A stretch of DNA of 20,281 bases from JAZSNA01 sp045536135 (GCA_045536135.1 JAZSNA010000001.1:1-20281); one strand, 5' to 3'. Positions 1-7,012 are shown, counted from the first letter of the stretch. Notes: a model not told the origin generated them from the sequence alone. A program made the numbers and translations.

Positions 1-2286
1 AGTATGGTTGAAATGCTGGGAACACTGGCAATTATCGGTGTTTTGTCGGTGACGGCATTGACGGGATATAAAATCGCCATGACCAAGAATCGGACAAACA
101 ATATTTTATATGATGTGATTTTAGTGATGAATGAAATCGCCACTCGGGAATATATGTCTTTACCGGTTGATGAAGAAGCTCCTGTATCCGATTTGGGGGT
201 TAAATCGGAATTTGATATCGGTTATGCTCGACTTGGAGGGGAAGAAAAAAACGGATTGTATATTGCTGTGGGTGATATTACACCGGAAGTCTGTGAAACC
301 TTGCGTTCCAATAAAACCGCTTTTATGGCGGAGATCCAACCATATAATGGTGAAGATCCCGCCAATTCATGTGAAGATGCCAATGCAGTCTATATCACAT
401 TCCCATACCCGCCAATCGAGGGGGGAGAGGTTGCAGAACCTGCATATTGTAATGCTGATCAATATTTTAATGGTTATCGATGTGATCCTTGCCCGTCGGG
501 TGGAAGCTGTGATGGAACGGAAAATGTTGTTTGTGATACCAATAAATATTGGCTTTTCACTTCGTGGAGTGGAGTTTCCTGTAATGATTGTCCATCGGGT
601 GCGACTTGTGATGGAACGGAAAAAGTGATTTGTGGAAGCACCGATCAGTATTTTAGTGGTTCGAGTTGTGATTCTTGTCCATCGGGTGCGACTTGTGATG
701 GAACGGAAAATTTTAATTGTGGCACCGGTAAATACTCTACTGGTTATCGATGTGAAACCTGTCCAGACGGTGCAACTTGCGATGGAACAGCAAATGTGAT
801 TTGTGATGATACCAGTAAATATTTTAATGGTTGGAGTTGTATAAATTGTCCGTCAGGTAGGACCTGTGACGGAACAGCTGATATGGTTTGTGATAACTCT
901 GAATATTATAATACTTATTATCAATCATGTCACTCTTGCCCAACGGGTGGAATTTGTGATGGAACAGCAAATGTGATTTGTGATGATGAATATCAAAAAA
1001 CTTTTTTTGACAATGAATATTTTTGCTGTCATAAAACAAATGAATATTTAAGTGGTCACTCTTGTTACCCTTGTCCTGATGGTGCGACCTGTAATGGAAC
1101 AGCTGATCTTTCATGTGGTGCCGGTTATTTTTATAATGATGAATGTCGGGATTGTCCGTCGGGGGCGACTTGTGATGGAAGGAAAATTTTGGATTGTGGG
1201 GAAGAAAATATTGAAAATACTTATGGGGGTTCCCTATTTTGTTGTTCCACTAATGAGTATTTTAAATATGGCTCGTGTTATTCTTGCCCGACGGGTGCGA
1301 ACTGTGATGGAACAAAAATTACTTCTTGTAATGATGGATATGTTTTAAATACTTATGGTTCCAGTAATTATTGTTGTTCAACCAGTCAGTATTTTAGGTC
1401 CGGTTCATGTACTTCTTGTCCGTCGGGTAAGATGTGTGATGGGACAAATATTGTCGGATGTACCGATGGAAAAGTTTTAAATACTTATAACAATAATGCA
1501 TATTGTTGTTCCACCGATCAGTATTTCAAAGGTTCGAGTTGTCAATCTTGTCCGACGGGTGCGAACTGTGATGGAACAAAAATTACTTCTTGTAATGATG
1601 GATATGTATTTAATTCTTACAGCACTTATAATGTGTGTTGTTCCACCAGTCAGTATTTTAAAAGTGGTTCATGTACTTCTTGTCCGACGGGTAAGATGTG
1701 TGATGGGATAAATATTGTCGGATGTACCGATGGAAAAGTTTTAAATACTTACAACAATAATACATATTGTTGCTCGACCAGTCAATATTTTCAAAATGGC
1801 TCATGTAAAACTTGTCCGGAGGGTGCAACCTGTGATGGAGTGAATGCAACATGTAATAATGGAAAAGTTTTTAATACTGCTTATGGTTATGGATATTGTT
1901 GTTCCACCAATGAGTATTTTAAATACAGCTCATGTTATTCTTGTCCGGATAATGCTACCTGTGATGGAACGAATGCAACATGTAATAATGGATATGTTTT
2001 AAATACTTATGATGATTCCAGAAAAATACTCTGTTGTTCTGATACCAGTGAGTATTTTTCTGATGGGTACTGTTATTCTTGTCCATCGGGTGCGACTTGT
2101 GATGGAACGGAAAATGTTGTTTGTGATAGCACCGATAAGTATTTTGATAGTTACCTTAGATCGTGTAATGCTTGTCCGCCGGGTGCGACATGTAATGGAA
2201 CAGCCACCGCCACATGTGCCAGTGGGACATGGGAGGCGTCTAAAGGCTGTTGTGTTAATGATGATTGGGCGTGTATCGATTATTAA
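1..2286 (+). CDS. Type IV pilin-like protein with Cys-rich module array (5' partial)
   Basis: The frame is open at the first base, so the true start and leader peptide lie upstream. The visible protein opens SMVEMLGTLAIIGVLSVTAL, a type III (prepilin-peptidase) signal helix. Aligned to pilins, the S would be mature residue 2 and the first Glu the conserved Glu5. A non-repetitive part of about 145 residues follows, with two Cys. Sixteen modules then carry the core CPxGATCDGT, ending in a short tail with four more Cys. I count about 86 Cys in 761 visible residues. The N-terminal helix suggests export and assembly by a type IV pilus or pseudopilus machine; the modules should be disulfide-bonded and extracellular. 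Adhesion or surface display is inference. A terminator lies 24 bp after the stop. No pilus assembly genes are in the window. Family name and ligand are unknown to me. Confidence 0.8.
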   Translation, partial: SMVEMLGTLAIIGVLSVTALTGYKIAMTKNRTNNILYDVILVMNEIATREYMSLPVDEEAPVSDLGVKSEFDIGYARLGGEEKNGLYIAVGDITPEVCETLRSNKTAFMAEIQPYNGEDPANSCEDANAVYITFPYPPIEGGEVAEPAYCNADQYFNGYRCDPCPSGGSCDGTENVVCDTNKYWLFTSWSGVSCNDCPSGATCDGTEKVICGSTDQYFSGSSCDSCPSGATCDGTENFNCGTGKYSTGYRCETCPDGATCDGTANVICDDTSKYFNGWSCINCPSGRTCDGTADMVCDNSEYYNTYYQSCHSCPTGGICDGTANVICDDEYQKTFFDNEYFCCHKTNEYLSGHSCYPCPDGATCNGTADLSCGAGYFYNDECRDCPSGATCDGRKILDCGEENIENTYGGSLFCCSTNEYFKYGSCYSCPTGANCDGTKITSCNDGYVLNTYGSSNYCCSTSQYFRSGSCTSCPSGKMCDGTNIVGCTDGKVLNTYNNNAYCCSTDQYFKGSSCQSCPTGANCDGTKITSCNDGYVFNSYSTYNVCCSTSQYFKSGSCTSCPTGKMCDGINIVGCTDGKVLNTYNNNTYCCSTSQYFQNGSCKTCPEGATCDGVNATCNNGKVFNTAYGYGYCCSTNEYFKYSSCYSCPDNATCDGTNATCNNGYVLNTYDDSRKILCCSDTSEYFSDGYCYSCPSGATCDGTENVVCDSTDKYFDSYLRSCNACPPGATCNGTATATCASGTWEASKGCCVNDDWACIDY
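448..2214 (+). repeat. Sixteen-copy Cys-rich protein module array
   Basis: Modules start at a Cys and run through C-x2-C-P-x-G-A-T-C-D-G-T to the next Cys. Two classes are visible. Short modules of about 22-33 residues have four Cys (modules 1-6, 8, 16). Long modules of about 40-47 residues have six Cys, including an adjacent CC followed by a STxxYF-like stretch (modules 7 and 9-15). Every module has an even number of Cys, which fits intramodule disulfides. DNA identity between distant copies is high: a 36-nt stretch around the core is identical at 588-623, 675-710 and 2079-2114, and a 31-nt stretch at 508-538 recurs at 2098-2128. Confidence 0.85.
1287..1814 (+). repeat. 264-bp in-frame tandem duplication inside the module array
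   Basis: Bases from 1287 and from 1551 match at a constant offset of 264 bp (88 codons). Examples are the stretch coding CPTGANCDGTKITSCNDGY and the stretch coding GKMCDG...IVGCTDGKVLNTYNNN. The unit spans two long modules. Near-identity at DNA level suggests a recent duplication by recombination or slippage. Confidence 0.8.
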
Positions 2287-2309
2287 ATCAGTCAATGTTA
2301 TCCAATAAT

Positions 2310-2338
2310 AAAACCGTCGGTTTCCCGACGGTTTTATT
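2310..2338. terminator. Bidirectional intrinsic terminator
   Basis: An 11-bp perfect hairpin (arms 2310-2320 and 2325-2335, loop TTTC) is followed by a short T-rich run on the plus strand. On the minus strand the 3' side is also T-rich (TTTTATTATT). It sits between the pilin stop codon and the 3' end of the opposing tRNA gene, so it can end transcripts from both sides. Confidence 0.8.
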
Positions 2339-2412
2339 TGGAGCGGGTGAGGGGAATCGAACCCCCGTCTTAAGCTTGGGAAGCTTCCACTCTACCATTG
2401 AGCTACACCCGC
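2339..2412 (-). tRNA. tRNA-Gly (anticodon CCC)
   Basis: The minus strand folds as a full 74-nt cloverleaf with encoded CCA. The acceptor is GCGGGTG/CACCCGC, the D stem GCTC/GAGT, and the anticodon stem GAAGC/GCTTA (last pair G-A mismatched) with loop TTCCCAA. The T stem is GGGGG/CCCCT with loop TTCGATT, and the discriminator is T. Anticodon CCC lies at 2378-2380 and reads GGG. The layout matches E. coli glyU closely. It follows htpG on the same strand by 43 bp with no clear terminator between, so it may be co-transcribed with htpG. Confidence 0.93.
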
Positions 2413-2455
2413 AATCCAATATCTTTTTATATCAAAATCAAAAAATAGGCAAGCT

Positions 2456-4252
2456 TTATTTTTCCAATAGTCGATTTATATCGTCTATATATTGTTTGGA
2501 ATTGATAATTGGTTCGCCTTCAATAATTCGGGCTGTATTATATAAGACCCAAATTTCAGATGAAATATCTTCTTTTTGAACAGCTTTTTGTGCTATTTTG
2601 TGAATCAAAGTATGATTCGGATTTAATTCAAAAATACGATTACTGGGGAACATTTGACTTTGTTGATAGGTCTTCATTAAACGTTCCAAATGGATGCTCA
2701 TTTGTCCTTCCCCGGCTTTTAAGGTGACGGCATTTTCGCCCAAATGCTTGCCGTATTCAACGGTTAAATTTTGATCTTTTAAAATTTCTCGTACTTTTTC
2801 CAATAAGACATTTTTTTCAATATCGCTTAACTGTTCACTCTTGTCCGTCAGAAGTAATTTTTCAACATCGTCTCCTGGGTGTAAAACAGATTTAAAAGAA
2901 AAGTCTTTATATTTGGGATATGTTTGAGGCCAAAATTCATCAATCGCATCCGTCAACAGTAAAACTTCAATGCCCTTTTCCTTGAAAAGAGAAAGGTTGG
3001 GATTATGTTTTAAAACATCCAAATGATCGCCGGTCAGATAATATATATTTTTTTGTTCCGGCTTCATTCGTGAGACATAGTCGGATAATGTGGTCAATTC
3101 TTCGGAATTCGTCGAATTAAATCGGCATAAGTCTGCTAACTCATCGGTATGTTCTTCGTAAAGACCCTCTTTAAAGACAACGCCAAAGTTTTTCCAAAAT
3201 TCGTCATATTTTTCGGCTTTTTTAAGCTCTTTTAATATATGGGTCGTCAAGCCTTTTTTGATTTTGGATAAAATCGGATTATGTTGTAAAATCTCACGAG
3301 AAACATTTAACGGTAAGTCCGATGTATCAACAACGCCCCGAACAAAACGCAAATAGCGGGGCAATAGGTCCTCAATCTCGTCCGAAATAAAGACACGGTT
3401 GACATACAGGTTCAGAGTATGTTTTTTATCTGGCTGAAATAAATCAAAAGGAATTTGGGACGGAATATAAAGTAATGCCGTATATTCAATTGTCCCTTCG
3501 GTTTTATAATGAATGGTCATCCATGGTTCATCAAAGCTTTTGGCGATATGATGATAAAATTCCCGATATTGGATGTCTGTGATTTCGGATTTCGGCTTCA
3601 TCCAAAGGGCTGAAGAGTCGTTAATCTGTTCTTTCCCAATATAAATCGGGAAGCCGATATGGTCTGAATATTGTTTAATAATTGACCGGATACGAATCGG
3701 ATTGGTTAATTCCGAATCGTCTTTATTTAAATATAAAATGATTTTTGTTCCAACCGGAATATCCTTAGCTTCTTCAATCACAAAATCGGCTCCACCGGAT
3801 GAACGCCATAAAAAGGTTTTTTCTTCACCGGCTTTATGAGAAATAACCTCAACCTTTTTCGCCACCATGAATGCCGAATAAAAGCCGACTCCGAATTGGC
3901 CGATTAAAGACGCATCCTTGTTTTTGTCGCCGGTTAAGTTTTTTAAAAACTCCGTCGAACCCGACCACGCAATTTTCCCCAAATTATTTATCAGGTCTTC
4001 TTCATTCATTCCAATACCGTTATCGGAAACGGTCAGGGTATTTTCCTTTGCGTCCGGTATAATTTGGATTTTTAAATCCTTACATAAGTTCGCCATGTTT
4101 GGATTAATTTGTCCGATATATCTTAATTTGTCGCAAGCATCTGATGCGTTGGAAATCAGTTCTCTTAAAAAAATGTCCTTTTTAGAATAAAGTGAATGGA
4201 TTACAATATCTAAAACTTTGGCCACATCGGCTTGAAATGAATGTTTTGTCAT
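2456..4252 (-). CDS. htpG: Chaperone HtpG (bacterial Hsp90)
   Basis: ATP-dependent cytosolic Hsp90 chaperone of 598 residues (E. coli 624). The N-terminal GHKL ATPase domain is intact: ELISNASDACDKLRY (N-box, catalytic Glu and Asn), DNGIGM, SGSTEFL lid and GQFGVGFYSAFMVA. The middle domain contains VNRVFISDE and the LPLNVSREILQ motif with its conserved Arg; the C-terminal dimerisation domain follows. The frame is open 41 codons further upstream, but the ATG at 4252 fits family N-termini (MTKHSFQADV) and has AAGGAG six bases before it. The upstream extension is low-complexity and contains the promoter region. The gene is divergent from the ferredoxin gene, with tRNA-Gly downstream. A heat-shock role is known for the family; a sigma-32 site for this strand is not convincing. 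Confidence 0.96.
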   Translation of the reverse strand: MTKHSFQADVAKVLDIVIHSLYSKKDIFLRELISNASDACDKLRYIGQINPNMANLCKDLKIQIIPDAKENTLTVSDNGIGMNEEDLINNLGKIAWSGSTEFLKNLTGDKNKDASLIGQFGVGFYSAFMVAKKVEVISHKAGEEKTFLWRSSGGADFVIEEAKDIPVGTKIILYLNKDDSELTNPIRIRSIIKQYSDHIGFPIYIGKEQINDSSALWMKPKSEITDIQYREFYHHIAKSFDEPWMTIHYKTEGTIEYTALLYIPSQIPFDLFQPDKKHTLNLYVNRVFISDEIEDLLPRYLRFVRGVVDTSDLPLNVSREILQHNPILSKIKKGLTTHILKELKKAEKYDEFWKNFGVVFKEGLYEEHTDELADLCRFNSTNSEELTTLSDYVSRMKPEQKNIYYLTGDHLDVLKHNPNLSLFKEKGIEVLLLTDAIDEFWPQTYPKYKDFSFKSVLHPGDDVEKLLLTDKSEQLSDIEKNVLLEKVREILKDQNLTVEYGKHLGENAVTLKAGEGQMSIHLERLMKTYQQSQMFPSNRIFELNPNHTLIHKIAQKAVQKEDISSEIWVLYNTARIIEGEPIINSKQYIDDINRLLEK

Positions 4253-4390
4253 AATAAACTCCTTGATTATGAGTATATAAGTATGTCTGTTTTTAAAAAA
4301 ATCAAGTCTATTTAAAAAAAAGACTTGCTTTTTTTGAAAAAAAAATATATAAACCCCATTAGTGCAATTTAACAAAAGGAGTTTATTATG
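4250..4390. promoter_or_regulatory. Symmetrical divergent control region between htpG and the ferredoxin gene
   Basis: The region is bounded by a perfect 15-bp inverted repeat, AAGGAGTTTATTATG (minus strand 4250-4264, plus strand 4376-4390). It gives both genes the same ribosome binding site and start context. Near its centre lies CAAGTCT-N11-AGACTTG (4303-4309/4321-4327). Each arm carries the CTTG of an outward-facing -35-like box: CTTGAT towards htpG, CTTGCT towards the ferredoxin gene. It could be an operator, or a weak hairpin with T-runs on both sides. The htpG -10 is unclear (TTATAT at 4275-4280 gives a 19-nt spacer). Confidence 0.45.
4325..4353 (+). promoter_or_regulatory. Candidate sigma-70 promoter for the ferredoxin gene
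   Basis: TTGCTT (4325-4330), a 17-nt spacer and TATAAA (4348-4353), 34 nt before the start codon. An overlapping alternative looks like a heat-shock promoter: TTGAAA (4334-4339), 14 nt, then CCCCATTA (4354-4361). Confidence 0.5.
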
Positions 4391-4627
4391 CCATCAGTTG
4401 TAAATGATAAATGTAAATTATGTAAAACTTGTGTTGAAGTTTGTCCGGTTGACGCTTTCCGTGAAGGGGATAGCCAACTCGTTATCGATCCGGAAGTTTG
4501 TATCGATTGTGGTGTTTGTATCGGTGAATGTCCGGAAGAAGCTATCACAACTTCCGATGATGCCGATTCGAAATGGATCGAATTTAACGAAGAAAAAGCC
4601 AAAGAATGGCCGGCTGCTTCTAAGTAA
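4388..4627 (+). CDS. 2[4Fe-4S] ferredoxin, FdxA-like
   Basis: Small acidic electron carrier of 79 residues in the cytosol. Two full C-x2-C-x2-C-x3-C-P motifs are present, at Cys9/12/15/19 and Cys38/41/44/48, predicting two [4Fe-4S] clusters. The flanks (EVCPVDAFREG, LVIDP, the C-terminal EEKAKEWP) resemble FdxA ferredoxins. In those, however, the first motif is normally spaced for a [3Fe-4S] cluster, so this looks like an FdxA-type protein with an eight-iron ligand set. The start is supported by AAGGAG six bases upstream. It may be its own transcript: rpmH, 67 bp downstream, has a strong promoter. Confidence 0.93.
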   Translation: MPSVVNDKCKLCKTCVEVCPVDAFREGDSQLVIDPEVCIDCGVCIGECPEEAITTSDDADSKWIEFNEEKAKEWPAASK

Positions 4628-4638
4628 TAATTAAATAC

Positions 4639-4667
4639 TTGACAAAAGAGTCTTTTTCGGTTATAAA
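4639..4667 (+). promoter_or_regulatory. Strong sigma-70 promoter of the rpmH operon
   Basis: Consensus TTGACA (4639-4644), a 17-nt spacer and TATAAA (4662-4667), 27 bp before the rpmH start. Two mutually exclusive inverted repeats overlap it: GAGTCTTT/AAAGACTC (4648-4655/4665-4672) and TTTTTCGG/CCGAAAAA (4653-4660/4672-4679). Confidence 0.8.
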
Positions 4668-4694
4668 GACTCCGAAAAAAAAGAGGAATTTATT

Positions 4695-4829
4695 ATGAAA
4701 AGAACATATCAACCATCACAACTCGTTCGTGCTAAACGTCACGGTTTCCGTAGTCGGATGGCCACTTTGGGCGGACGTAAAGTTTTATCAGCCCGTCGGG
4801 CAAAAGGACGCAAAGTTTTAAGCGCCTAA
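4695..4829 (+). CDS. rpmH: 50S ribosomal protein L34
   Basis: A 44-residue, strongly basic protein: MKRTYQPSQLVRAKRHGFRS followed by an RMATLGGRKVLSARRAKGRK segment. This is the L34 family almost in full and at the usual length. L34 is part of the large ribosomal subunit. A GAGG ribosome binding site lies eight bases before the ATG. It is the first gene of the classic rpmH-rnpA-yidD-yidC order, and rnpA starts seven bases after its stop codon. Confidence 0.97.
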   Translation: MKRTYQPSQLVRAKRHGFRSRMATLGGRKVLSARRAKGRKVLSA

Positions 4830-4836
4830 AACGATT

Positions 4837-5151
4837 ATGTATCGTTTAAAGAAAGATAAACAATTTAAACAGATATTTGAGCAGGGGCAAAAAGTTATTG
4901 CCCCCGCTTTTGTTGTGTTGTATTTGAAAAATGATATTCAAGATACCGGTTTGGGATTTATTACATCCAAAAAATTGGGAAAGGCCGTGCGACGGAATCG
5001 GATTCGTCGCCGGTTAAAAGAACTTTTCCGTTTGACAAATCTTCCCGTTGGATATGACTTTATCGTTATCGGGCGGAATAGGGCTTTTTATCAGGATTTT
5101 CATGAAATGCAAAAAGATTTGGAAAATTTGTTGAAAGATGTGAATAAATGA
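4837..5151 (+). CDS. rnpA: Ribonuclease P protein component
   Basis: A 104-residue basic protein that supports RNase P RNA in 5' maturation of tRNA precursors. The family signature KLGKAVRRNRIRRRLKELFR (RNR box) spans roughly residues 47-66, and the N-terminal LKKDKQFKQIFEQG segment matches the family start. No good Shine-Dalgarno sequence precedes the ATG (CTAAAACGATT), so translation probably depends on coupling to rpmH seven bases upstream. Its TGA overlaps the yidD start as ATGA. Confidence 0.96.
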   Translation: MYRLKKDKQFKQIFEQGQKVIAPAFVVLYLKNDIQDTGLGFITSKKLGKAVRRNRIRRRLKELFRLTNLPVGYDFIVIGRNRAFYQDFHEMQKDLENLLKDVNK

Positions 5152-5372
5152 AGTATCTTGCGATTATATTGATTCGAATCTATCAGATATTTTTATCTCC
5201 GTTAAAAATATCGTCATGTCGATTTCGACCGACTTGCTCGGTATATAGCATAACGGCAATTAAAAGATTCGGTTTGTTTTATGGCGGATATTTAAGTATT
5301 CGTCGAATTTGTAAATGTCATCCATGGGGTGGGTGCGGATATGACCCTGTGCCGGAAAGAGAGGAAAAATGA
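5148..5372 (+). CDS. yidD: Membrane protein insertion efficiency factor YidD
   Basis: A 74-residue YidD (UPF0161) protein. An N-terminal amphipathic/hydrophobic stretch (IILIRIYQIFLSPLK) precedes the invariant CRFRPTCSVYSITAIKRFG motif and the closing CKCHPWGGCGYDPVP. YidD proteins assist YidC-dependent insertion at the inner membrane, and the gene sits exactly between rnpA and yidC as usual. Both junctions are four-base ATGA overlaps, predicting translational coupling. Confidence 0.96.
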   Translation: MKYLAIILIRIYQIFLSPLKISSCRFRPTCSVYSITAIKRFGLFYGGYLSIRRICKCHPWGGCGYDPVPEREEK

Positions 5373-7012
5373 ATAATAAAAATATAATTTTAGCGATGAT
5401 TCTAGCTTTGGTTGTTTTATTCGGAATGGATATTTTTATGCCAAAAGCCGAAAAAAAAGAAGTGGAACAGGAAATTCAAGCCGAAATTATGCCGACAACC
5501 TTGGCACCGGTTCAACCGACTTTATCTGCTGTTCAACCCAGTCAATTTTTAATTCCGATTAAAAGTCAAACTTTATCCGGTTTTTTGGATTTAAAAGGAT
5601 TTAAAATTGTTGAAATGGAATTGTTGAAATATAAACAAACCATTCAAAAAGACAGTCCGAATGTTGTGCTGTTAAATAAAGATTTTTATGTGGATTATGC
5701 TTTTAAAACAACTTCCGAAACATTTGATTTCCCTAATGAAAATACTGTTTGGACGGCGGATGGAGATGAATTAACTCCGAAAAAACCATTGACACTGTCT
5801 TGGAAAAATACTCAGGGAATTGAGTTTATTCGTCAAGTCTCAATGGATCAGGAATATATGATTATGATTGATGATTTTATTTTAAATACTTCTTCGGTTA
5901 TTTTACCGGTGGCTCATGATTCCAAAATCGTTCGGCTTGATCCGAGAGTGGACCAGAATGTTCGGATACATCAAGGCTTCGTTGGTATTTTAAATAATCA
6001 ATTGTTTGAAGAAAAATATCCTGATATTCAAAAGGAAAAAGTATCTCAAATCACAAATGGCGGTTGGATGGGTATTTCAGACAGTTATTGGTTGACGGCT
6101 GTTATTTTTAATCCGAATGAAAAAGGGATTATGACAAACTTTGATGCGATTGCTCAAAGTCCCGATTCAGAATTGTTTGTGGCTTCGGCTCAATCGCCGA
6201 TATATACTTTACGTACTGGCGAACAATTTAAAACAAAACATTATTTGTATACCGGACCGAAAGATTTAAAGATTTTAACGGAGTATCAAGATCGATTGGG
6301 AATCGAAAAGTTCCAATTGGCCATCGATTTCGGATGGTTTTACTTCTTAACGAAACCGTTTTTATATATTTTGGAATTCTTTAATAAAATTTTGGGAAAT
6401 ATGGGATTAGCGATTTTGTTGTTCGCAACCTTATTACGTTTGTTATTGTTGCCGATTGCCGGTAAATCATATGAATCAATGGCAAAGATGAAAAAGATAC
6501 AACCTCAGATTAAACGTTTGCAAGAACTCTATAAAAATGATCGGATGCGGTTAAATCAGGAAATGTTGATGCTTTATAAAAAAGAAAATATTAATCCGGC
6601 TTCCGGTTGTTTGCCGTTGTTGATTCAAATCCCGGTGTTTTTTGCACTTTATAAGGTCTTGTCTGTTTCTATTGCAATGCGTCAGGCACCGTTCTTCGGA
6701 TGGATACAGGATTTATCTGCACGGGATCCCTCATCCGTATTTACCTTGTTCGGGTATTTGCCGTGGTCAATCCCCAGTGTGTTGAATATTGGTATTTTGC
6801 CTGTTTTGATGGGTATAACGATGTATTTACAACAAAAAATGTCCCCAAATGCATCCGCATCTCCAGAACAAAATAAAGTGATTAAATGGATGCCGGTCAT
6901 TTTTACCTTTATGTTGGGTAATTTCGCATCCGGATTGGTTTTATACTGGACGTGGAGTAATATATTATCCATTATTCAACAAAGATATGTGATGAAAAAA
7001 TATGGTCAATAA
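5369..7012 (+). CDS. yidC: Membrane protein insertase YidC
   Basis: A 547-residue Oxa1/YidC insertase of the Gram-negative type. TM1 is at about residues 5-25 (IILAMILALVVLFGMDIFM). A periplasmic beta-rich P1 domain covers roughly residues 55-320. The five-TM insertase core follows, beginning near YFLTKPFLYILEFFNKILGN. TM2 carries the conserved Arg (ATLLRLLLLP) of the hydrophilic groove, and the cytoplasmic coiled hairpin (MAKMKKIQPQIKRLQELY) follows. It inserts inner-membrane proteins alone or with SecYEG. The C-terminus is short, without a long basic tail. It overlaps engB by 11 bp. Confidence 0.97.
   Translation: MNNKNIILAMILALVVLFGMDIFMPKAEKKEVEQEIQAEIMPTTLAPVQPTLSAVQPSQFLIPIKSQTLSGFLDLKGFKIVEMELLKYKQTIQKDSPNVVLLNKDFYVDYAFKTTSETFDFPNENTVWTADGDELTPKKPLTLSWKNTQGIEFIRQVSMDQEYMIMIDDFILNTSSVILPVAHDSKIVRLDPRVDQNVRIHQGFVGILNNQLFEEKYPDIQKEKVSQITNGGWMGISDSYWLTAVIFNPNEKGIMTNFDAIAQSPDSELFVASAQSPIYTLRTGEQFKTKHYLYTGPKDLKILTEYQDRLGIEKFQLAIDFGWFYFLTKPFLYILEFFNKILGNMGLAILLFATLLRLLLLPIAGKSYESMAKMKKIQPQIKRLQELYKNDRMRLNQEMLMLYKKENINPASGCLPLLIQIPVFFALYKVLSVSIAMRQAPFFGWIQDLSARDPSSVFTLFGYLPWSIPSVLNIGILPVLMGITMYLQQKMSPNASASPEQNKVIKWMPVIFTFMLGNFASGLVLYWTWSNILSIIQQRYVMKKYGQ

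Noticed and set aside
824..1114. Minus-strand and alternative-frame open frames inside the pilin module array
   Set aside because: They are mirror frames of the repeated modules with His/Lys- or Arg/Val-rich composition and no ribosome binding sites; the Cys-rich frame is clearly the coding one.
448..2214. CRISPR-like array
   Set aside because: The regular repeats are protein-coding modules of varying length with matching frame and no constant direct repeat plus unique spacers.
4253..4375. Longer htpG start at 4375 (41 extra codons)
   Set aside because: The extension is low-complexity, crosses the promoter region and does not resemble HtpG N-termini, whereas the ATG at 4252 has a good ribosome binding site.
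4260..4390. CIRCE element for HrcA control of htpG
   Set aside because: No TTAGCACTC-N9-GAGTGCTAA sequence is found; TTAGTGCAA at 4359-4367 is a single degenerate half only.
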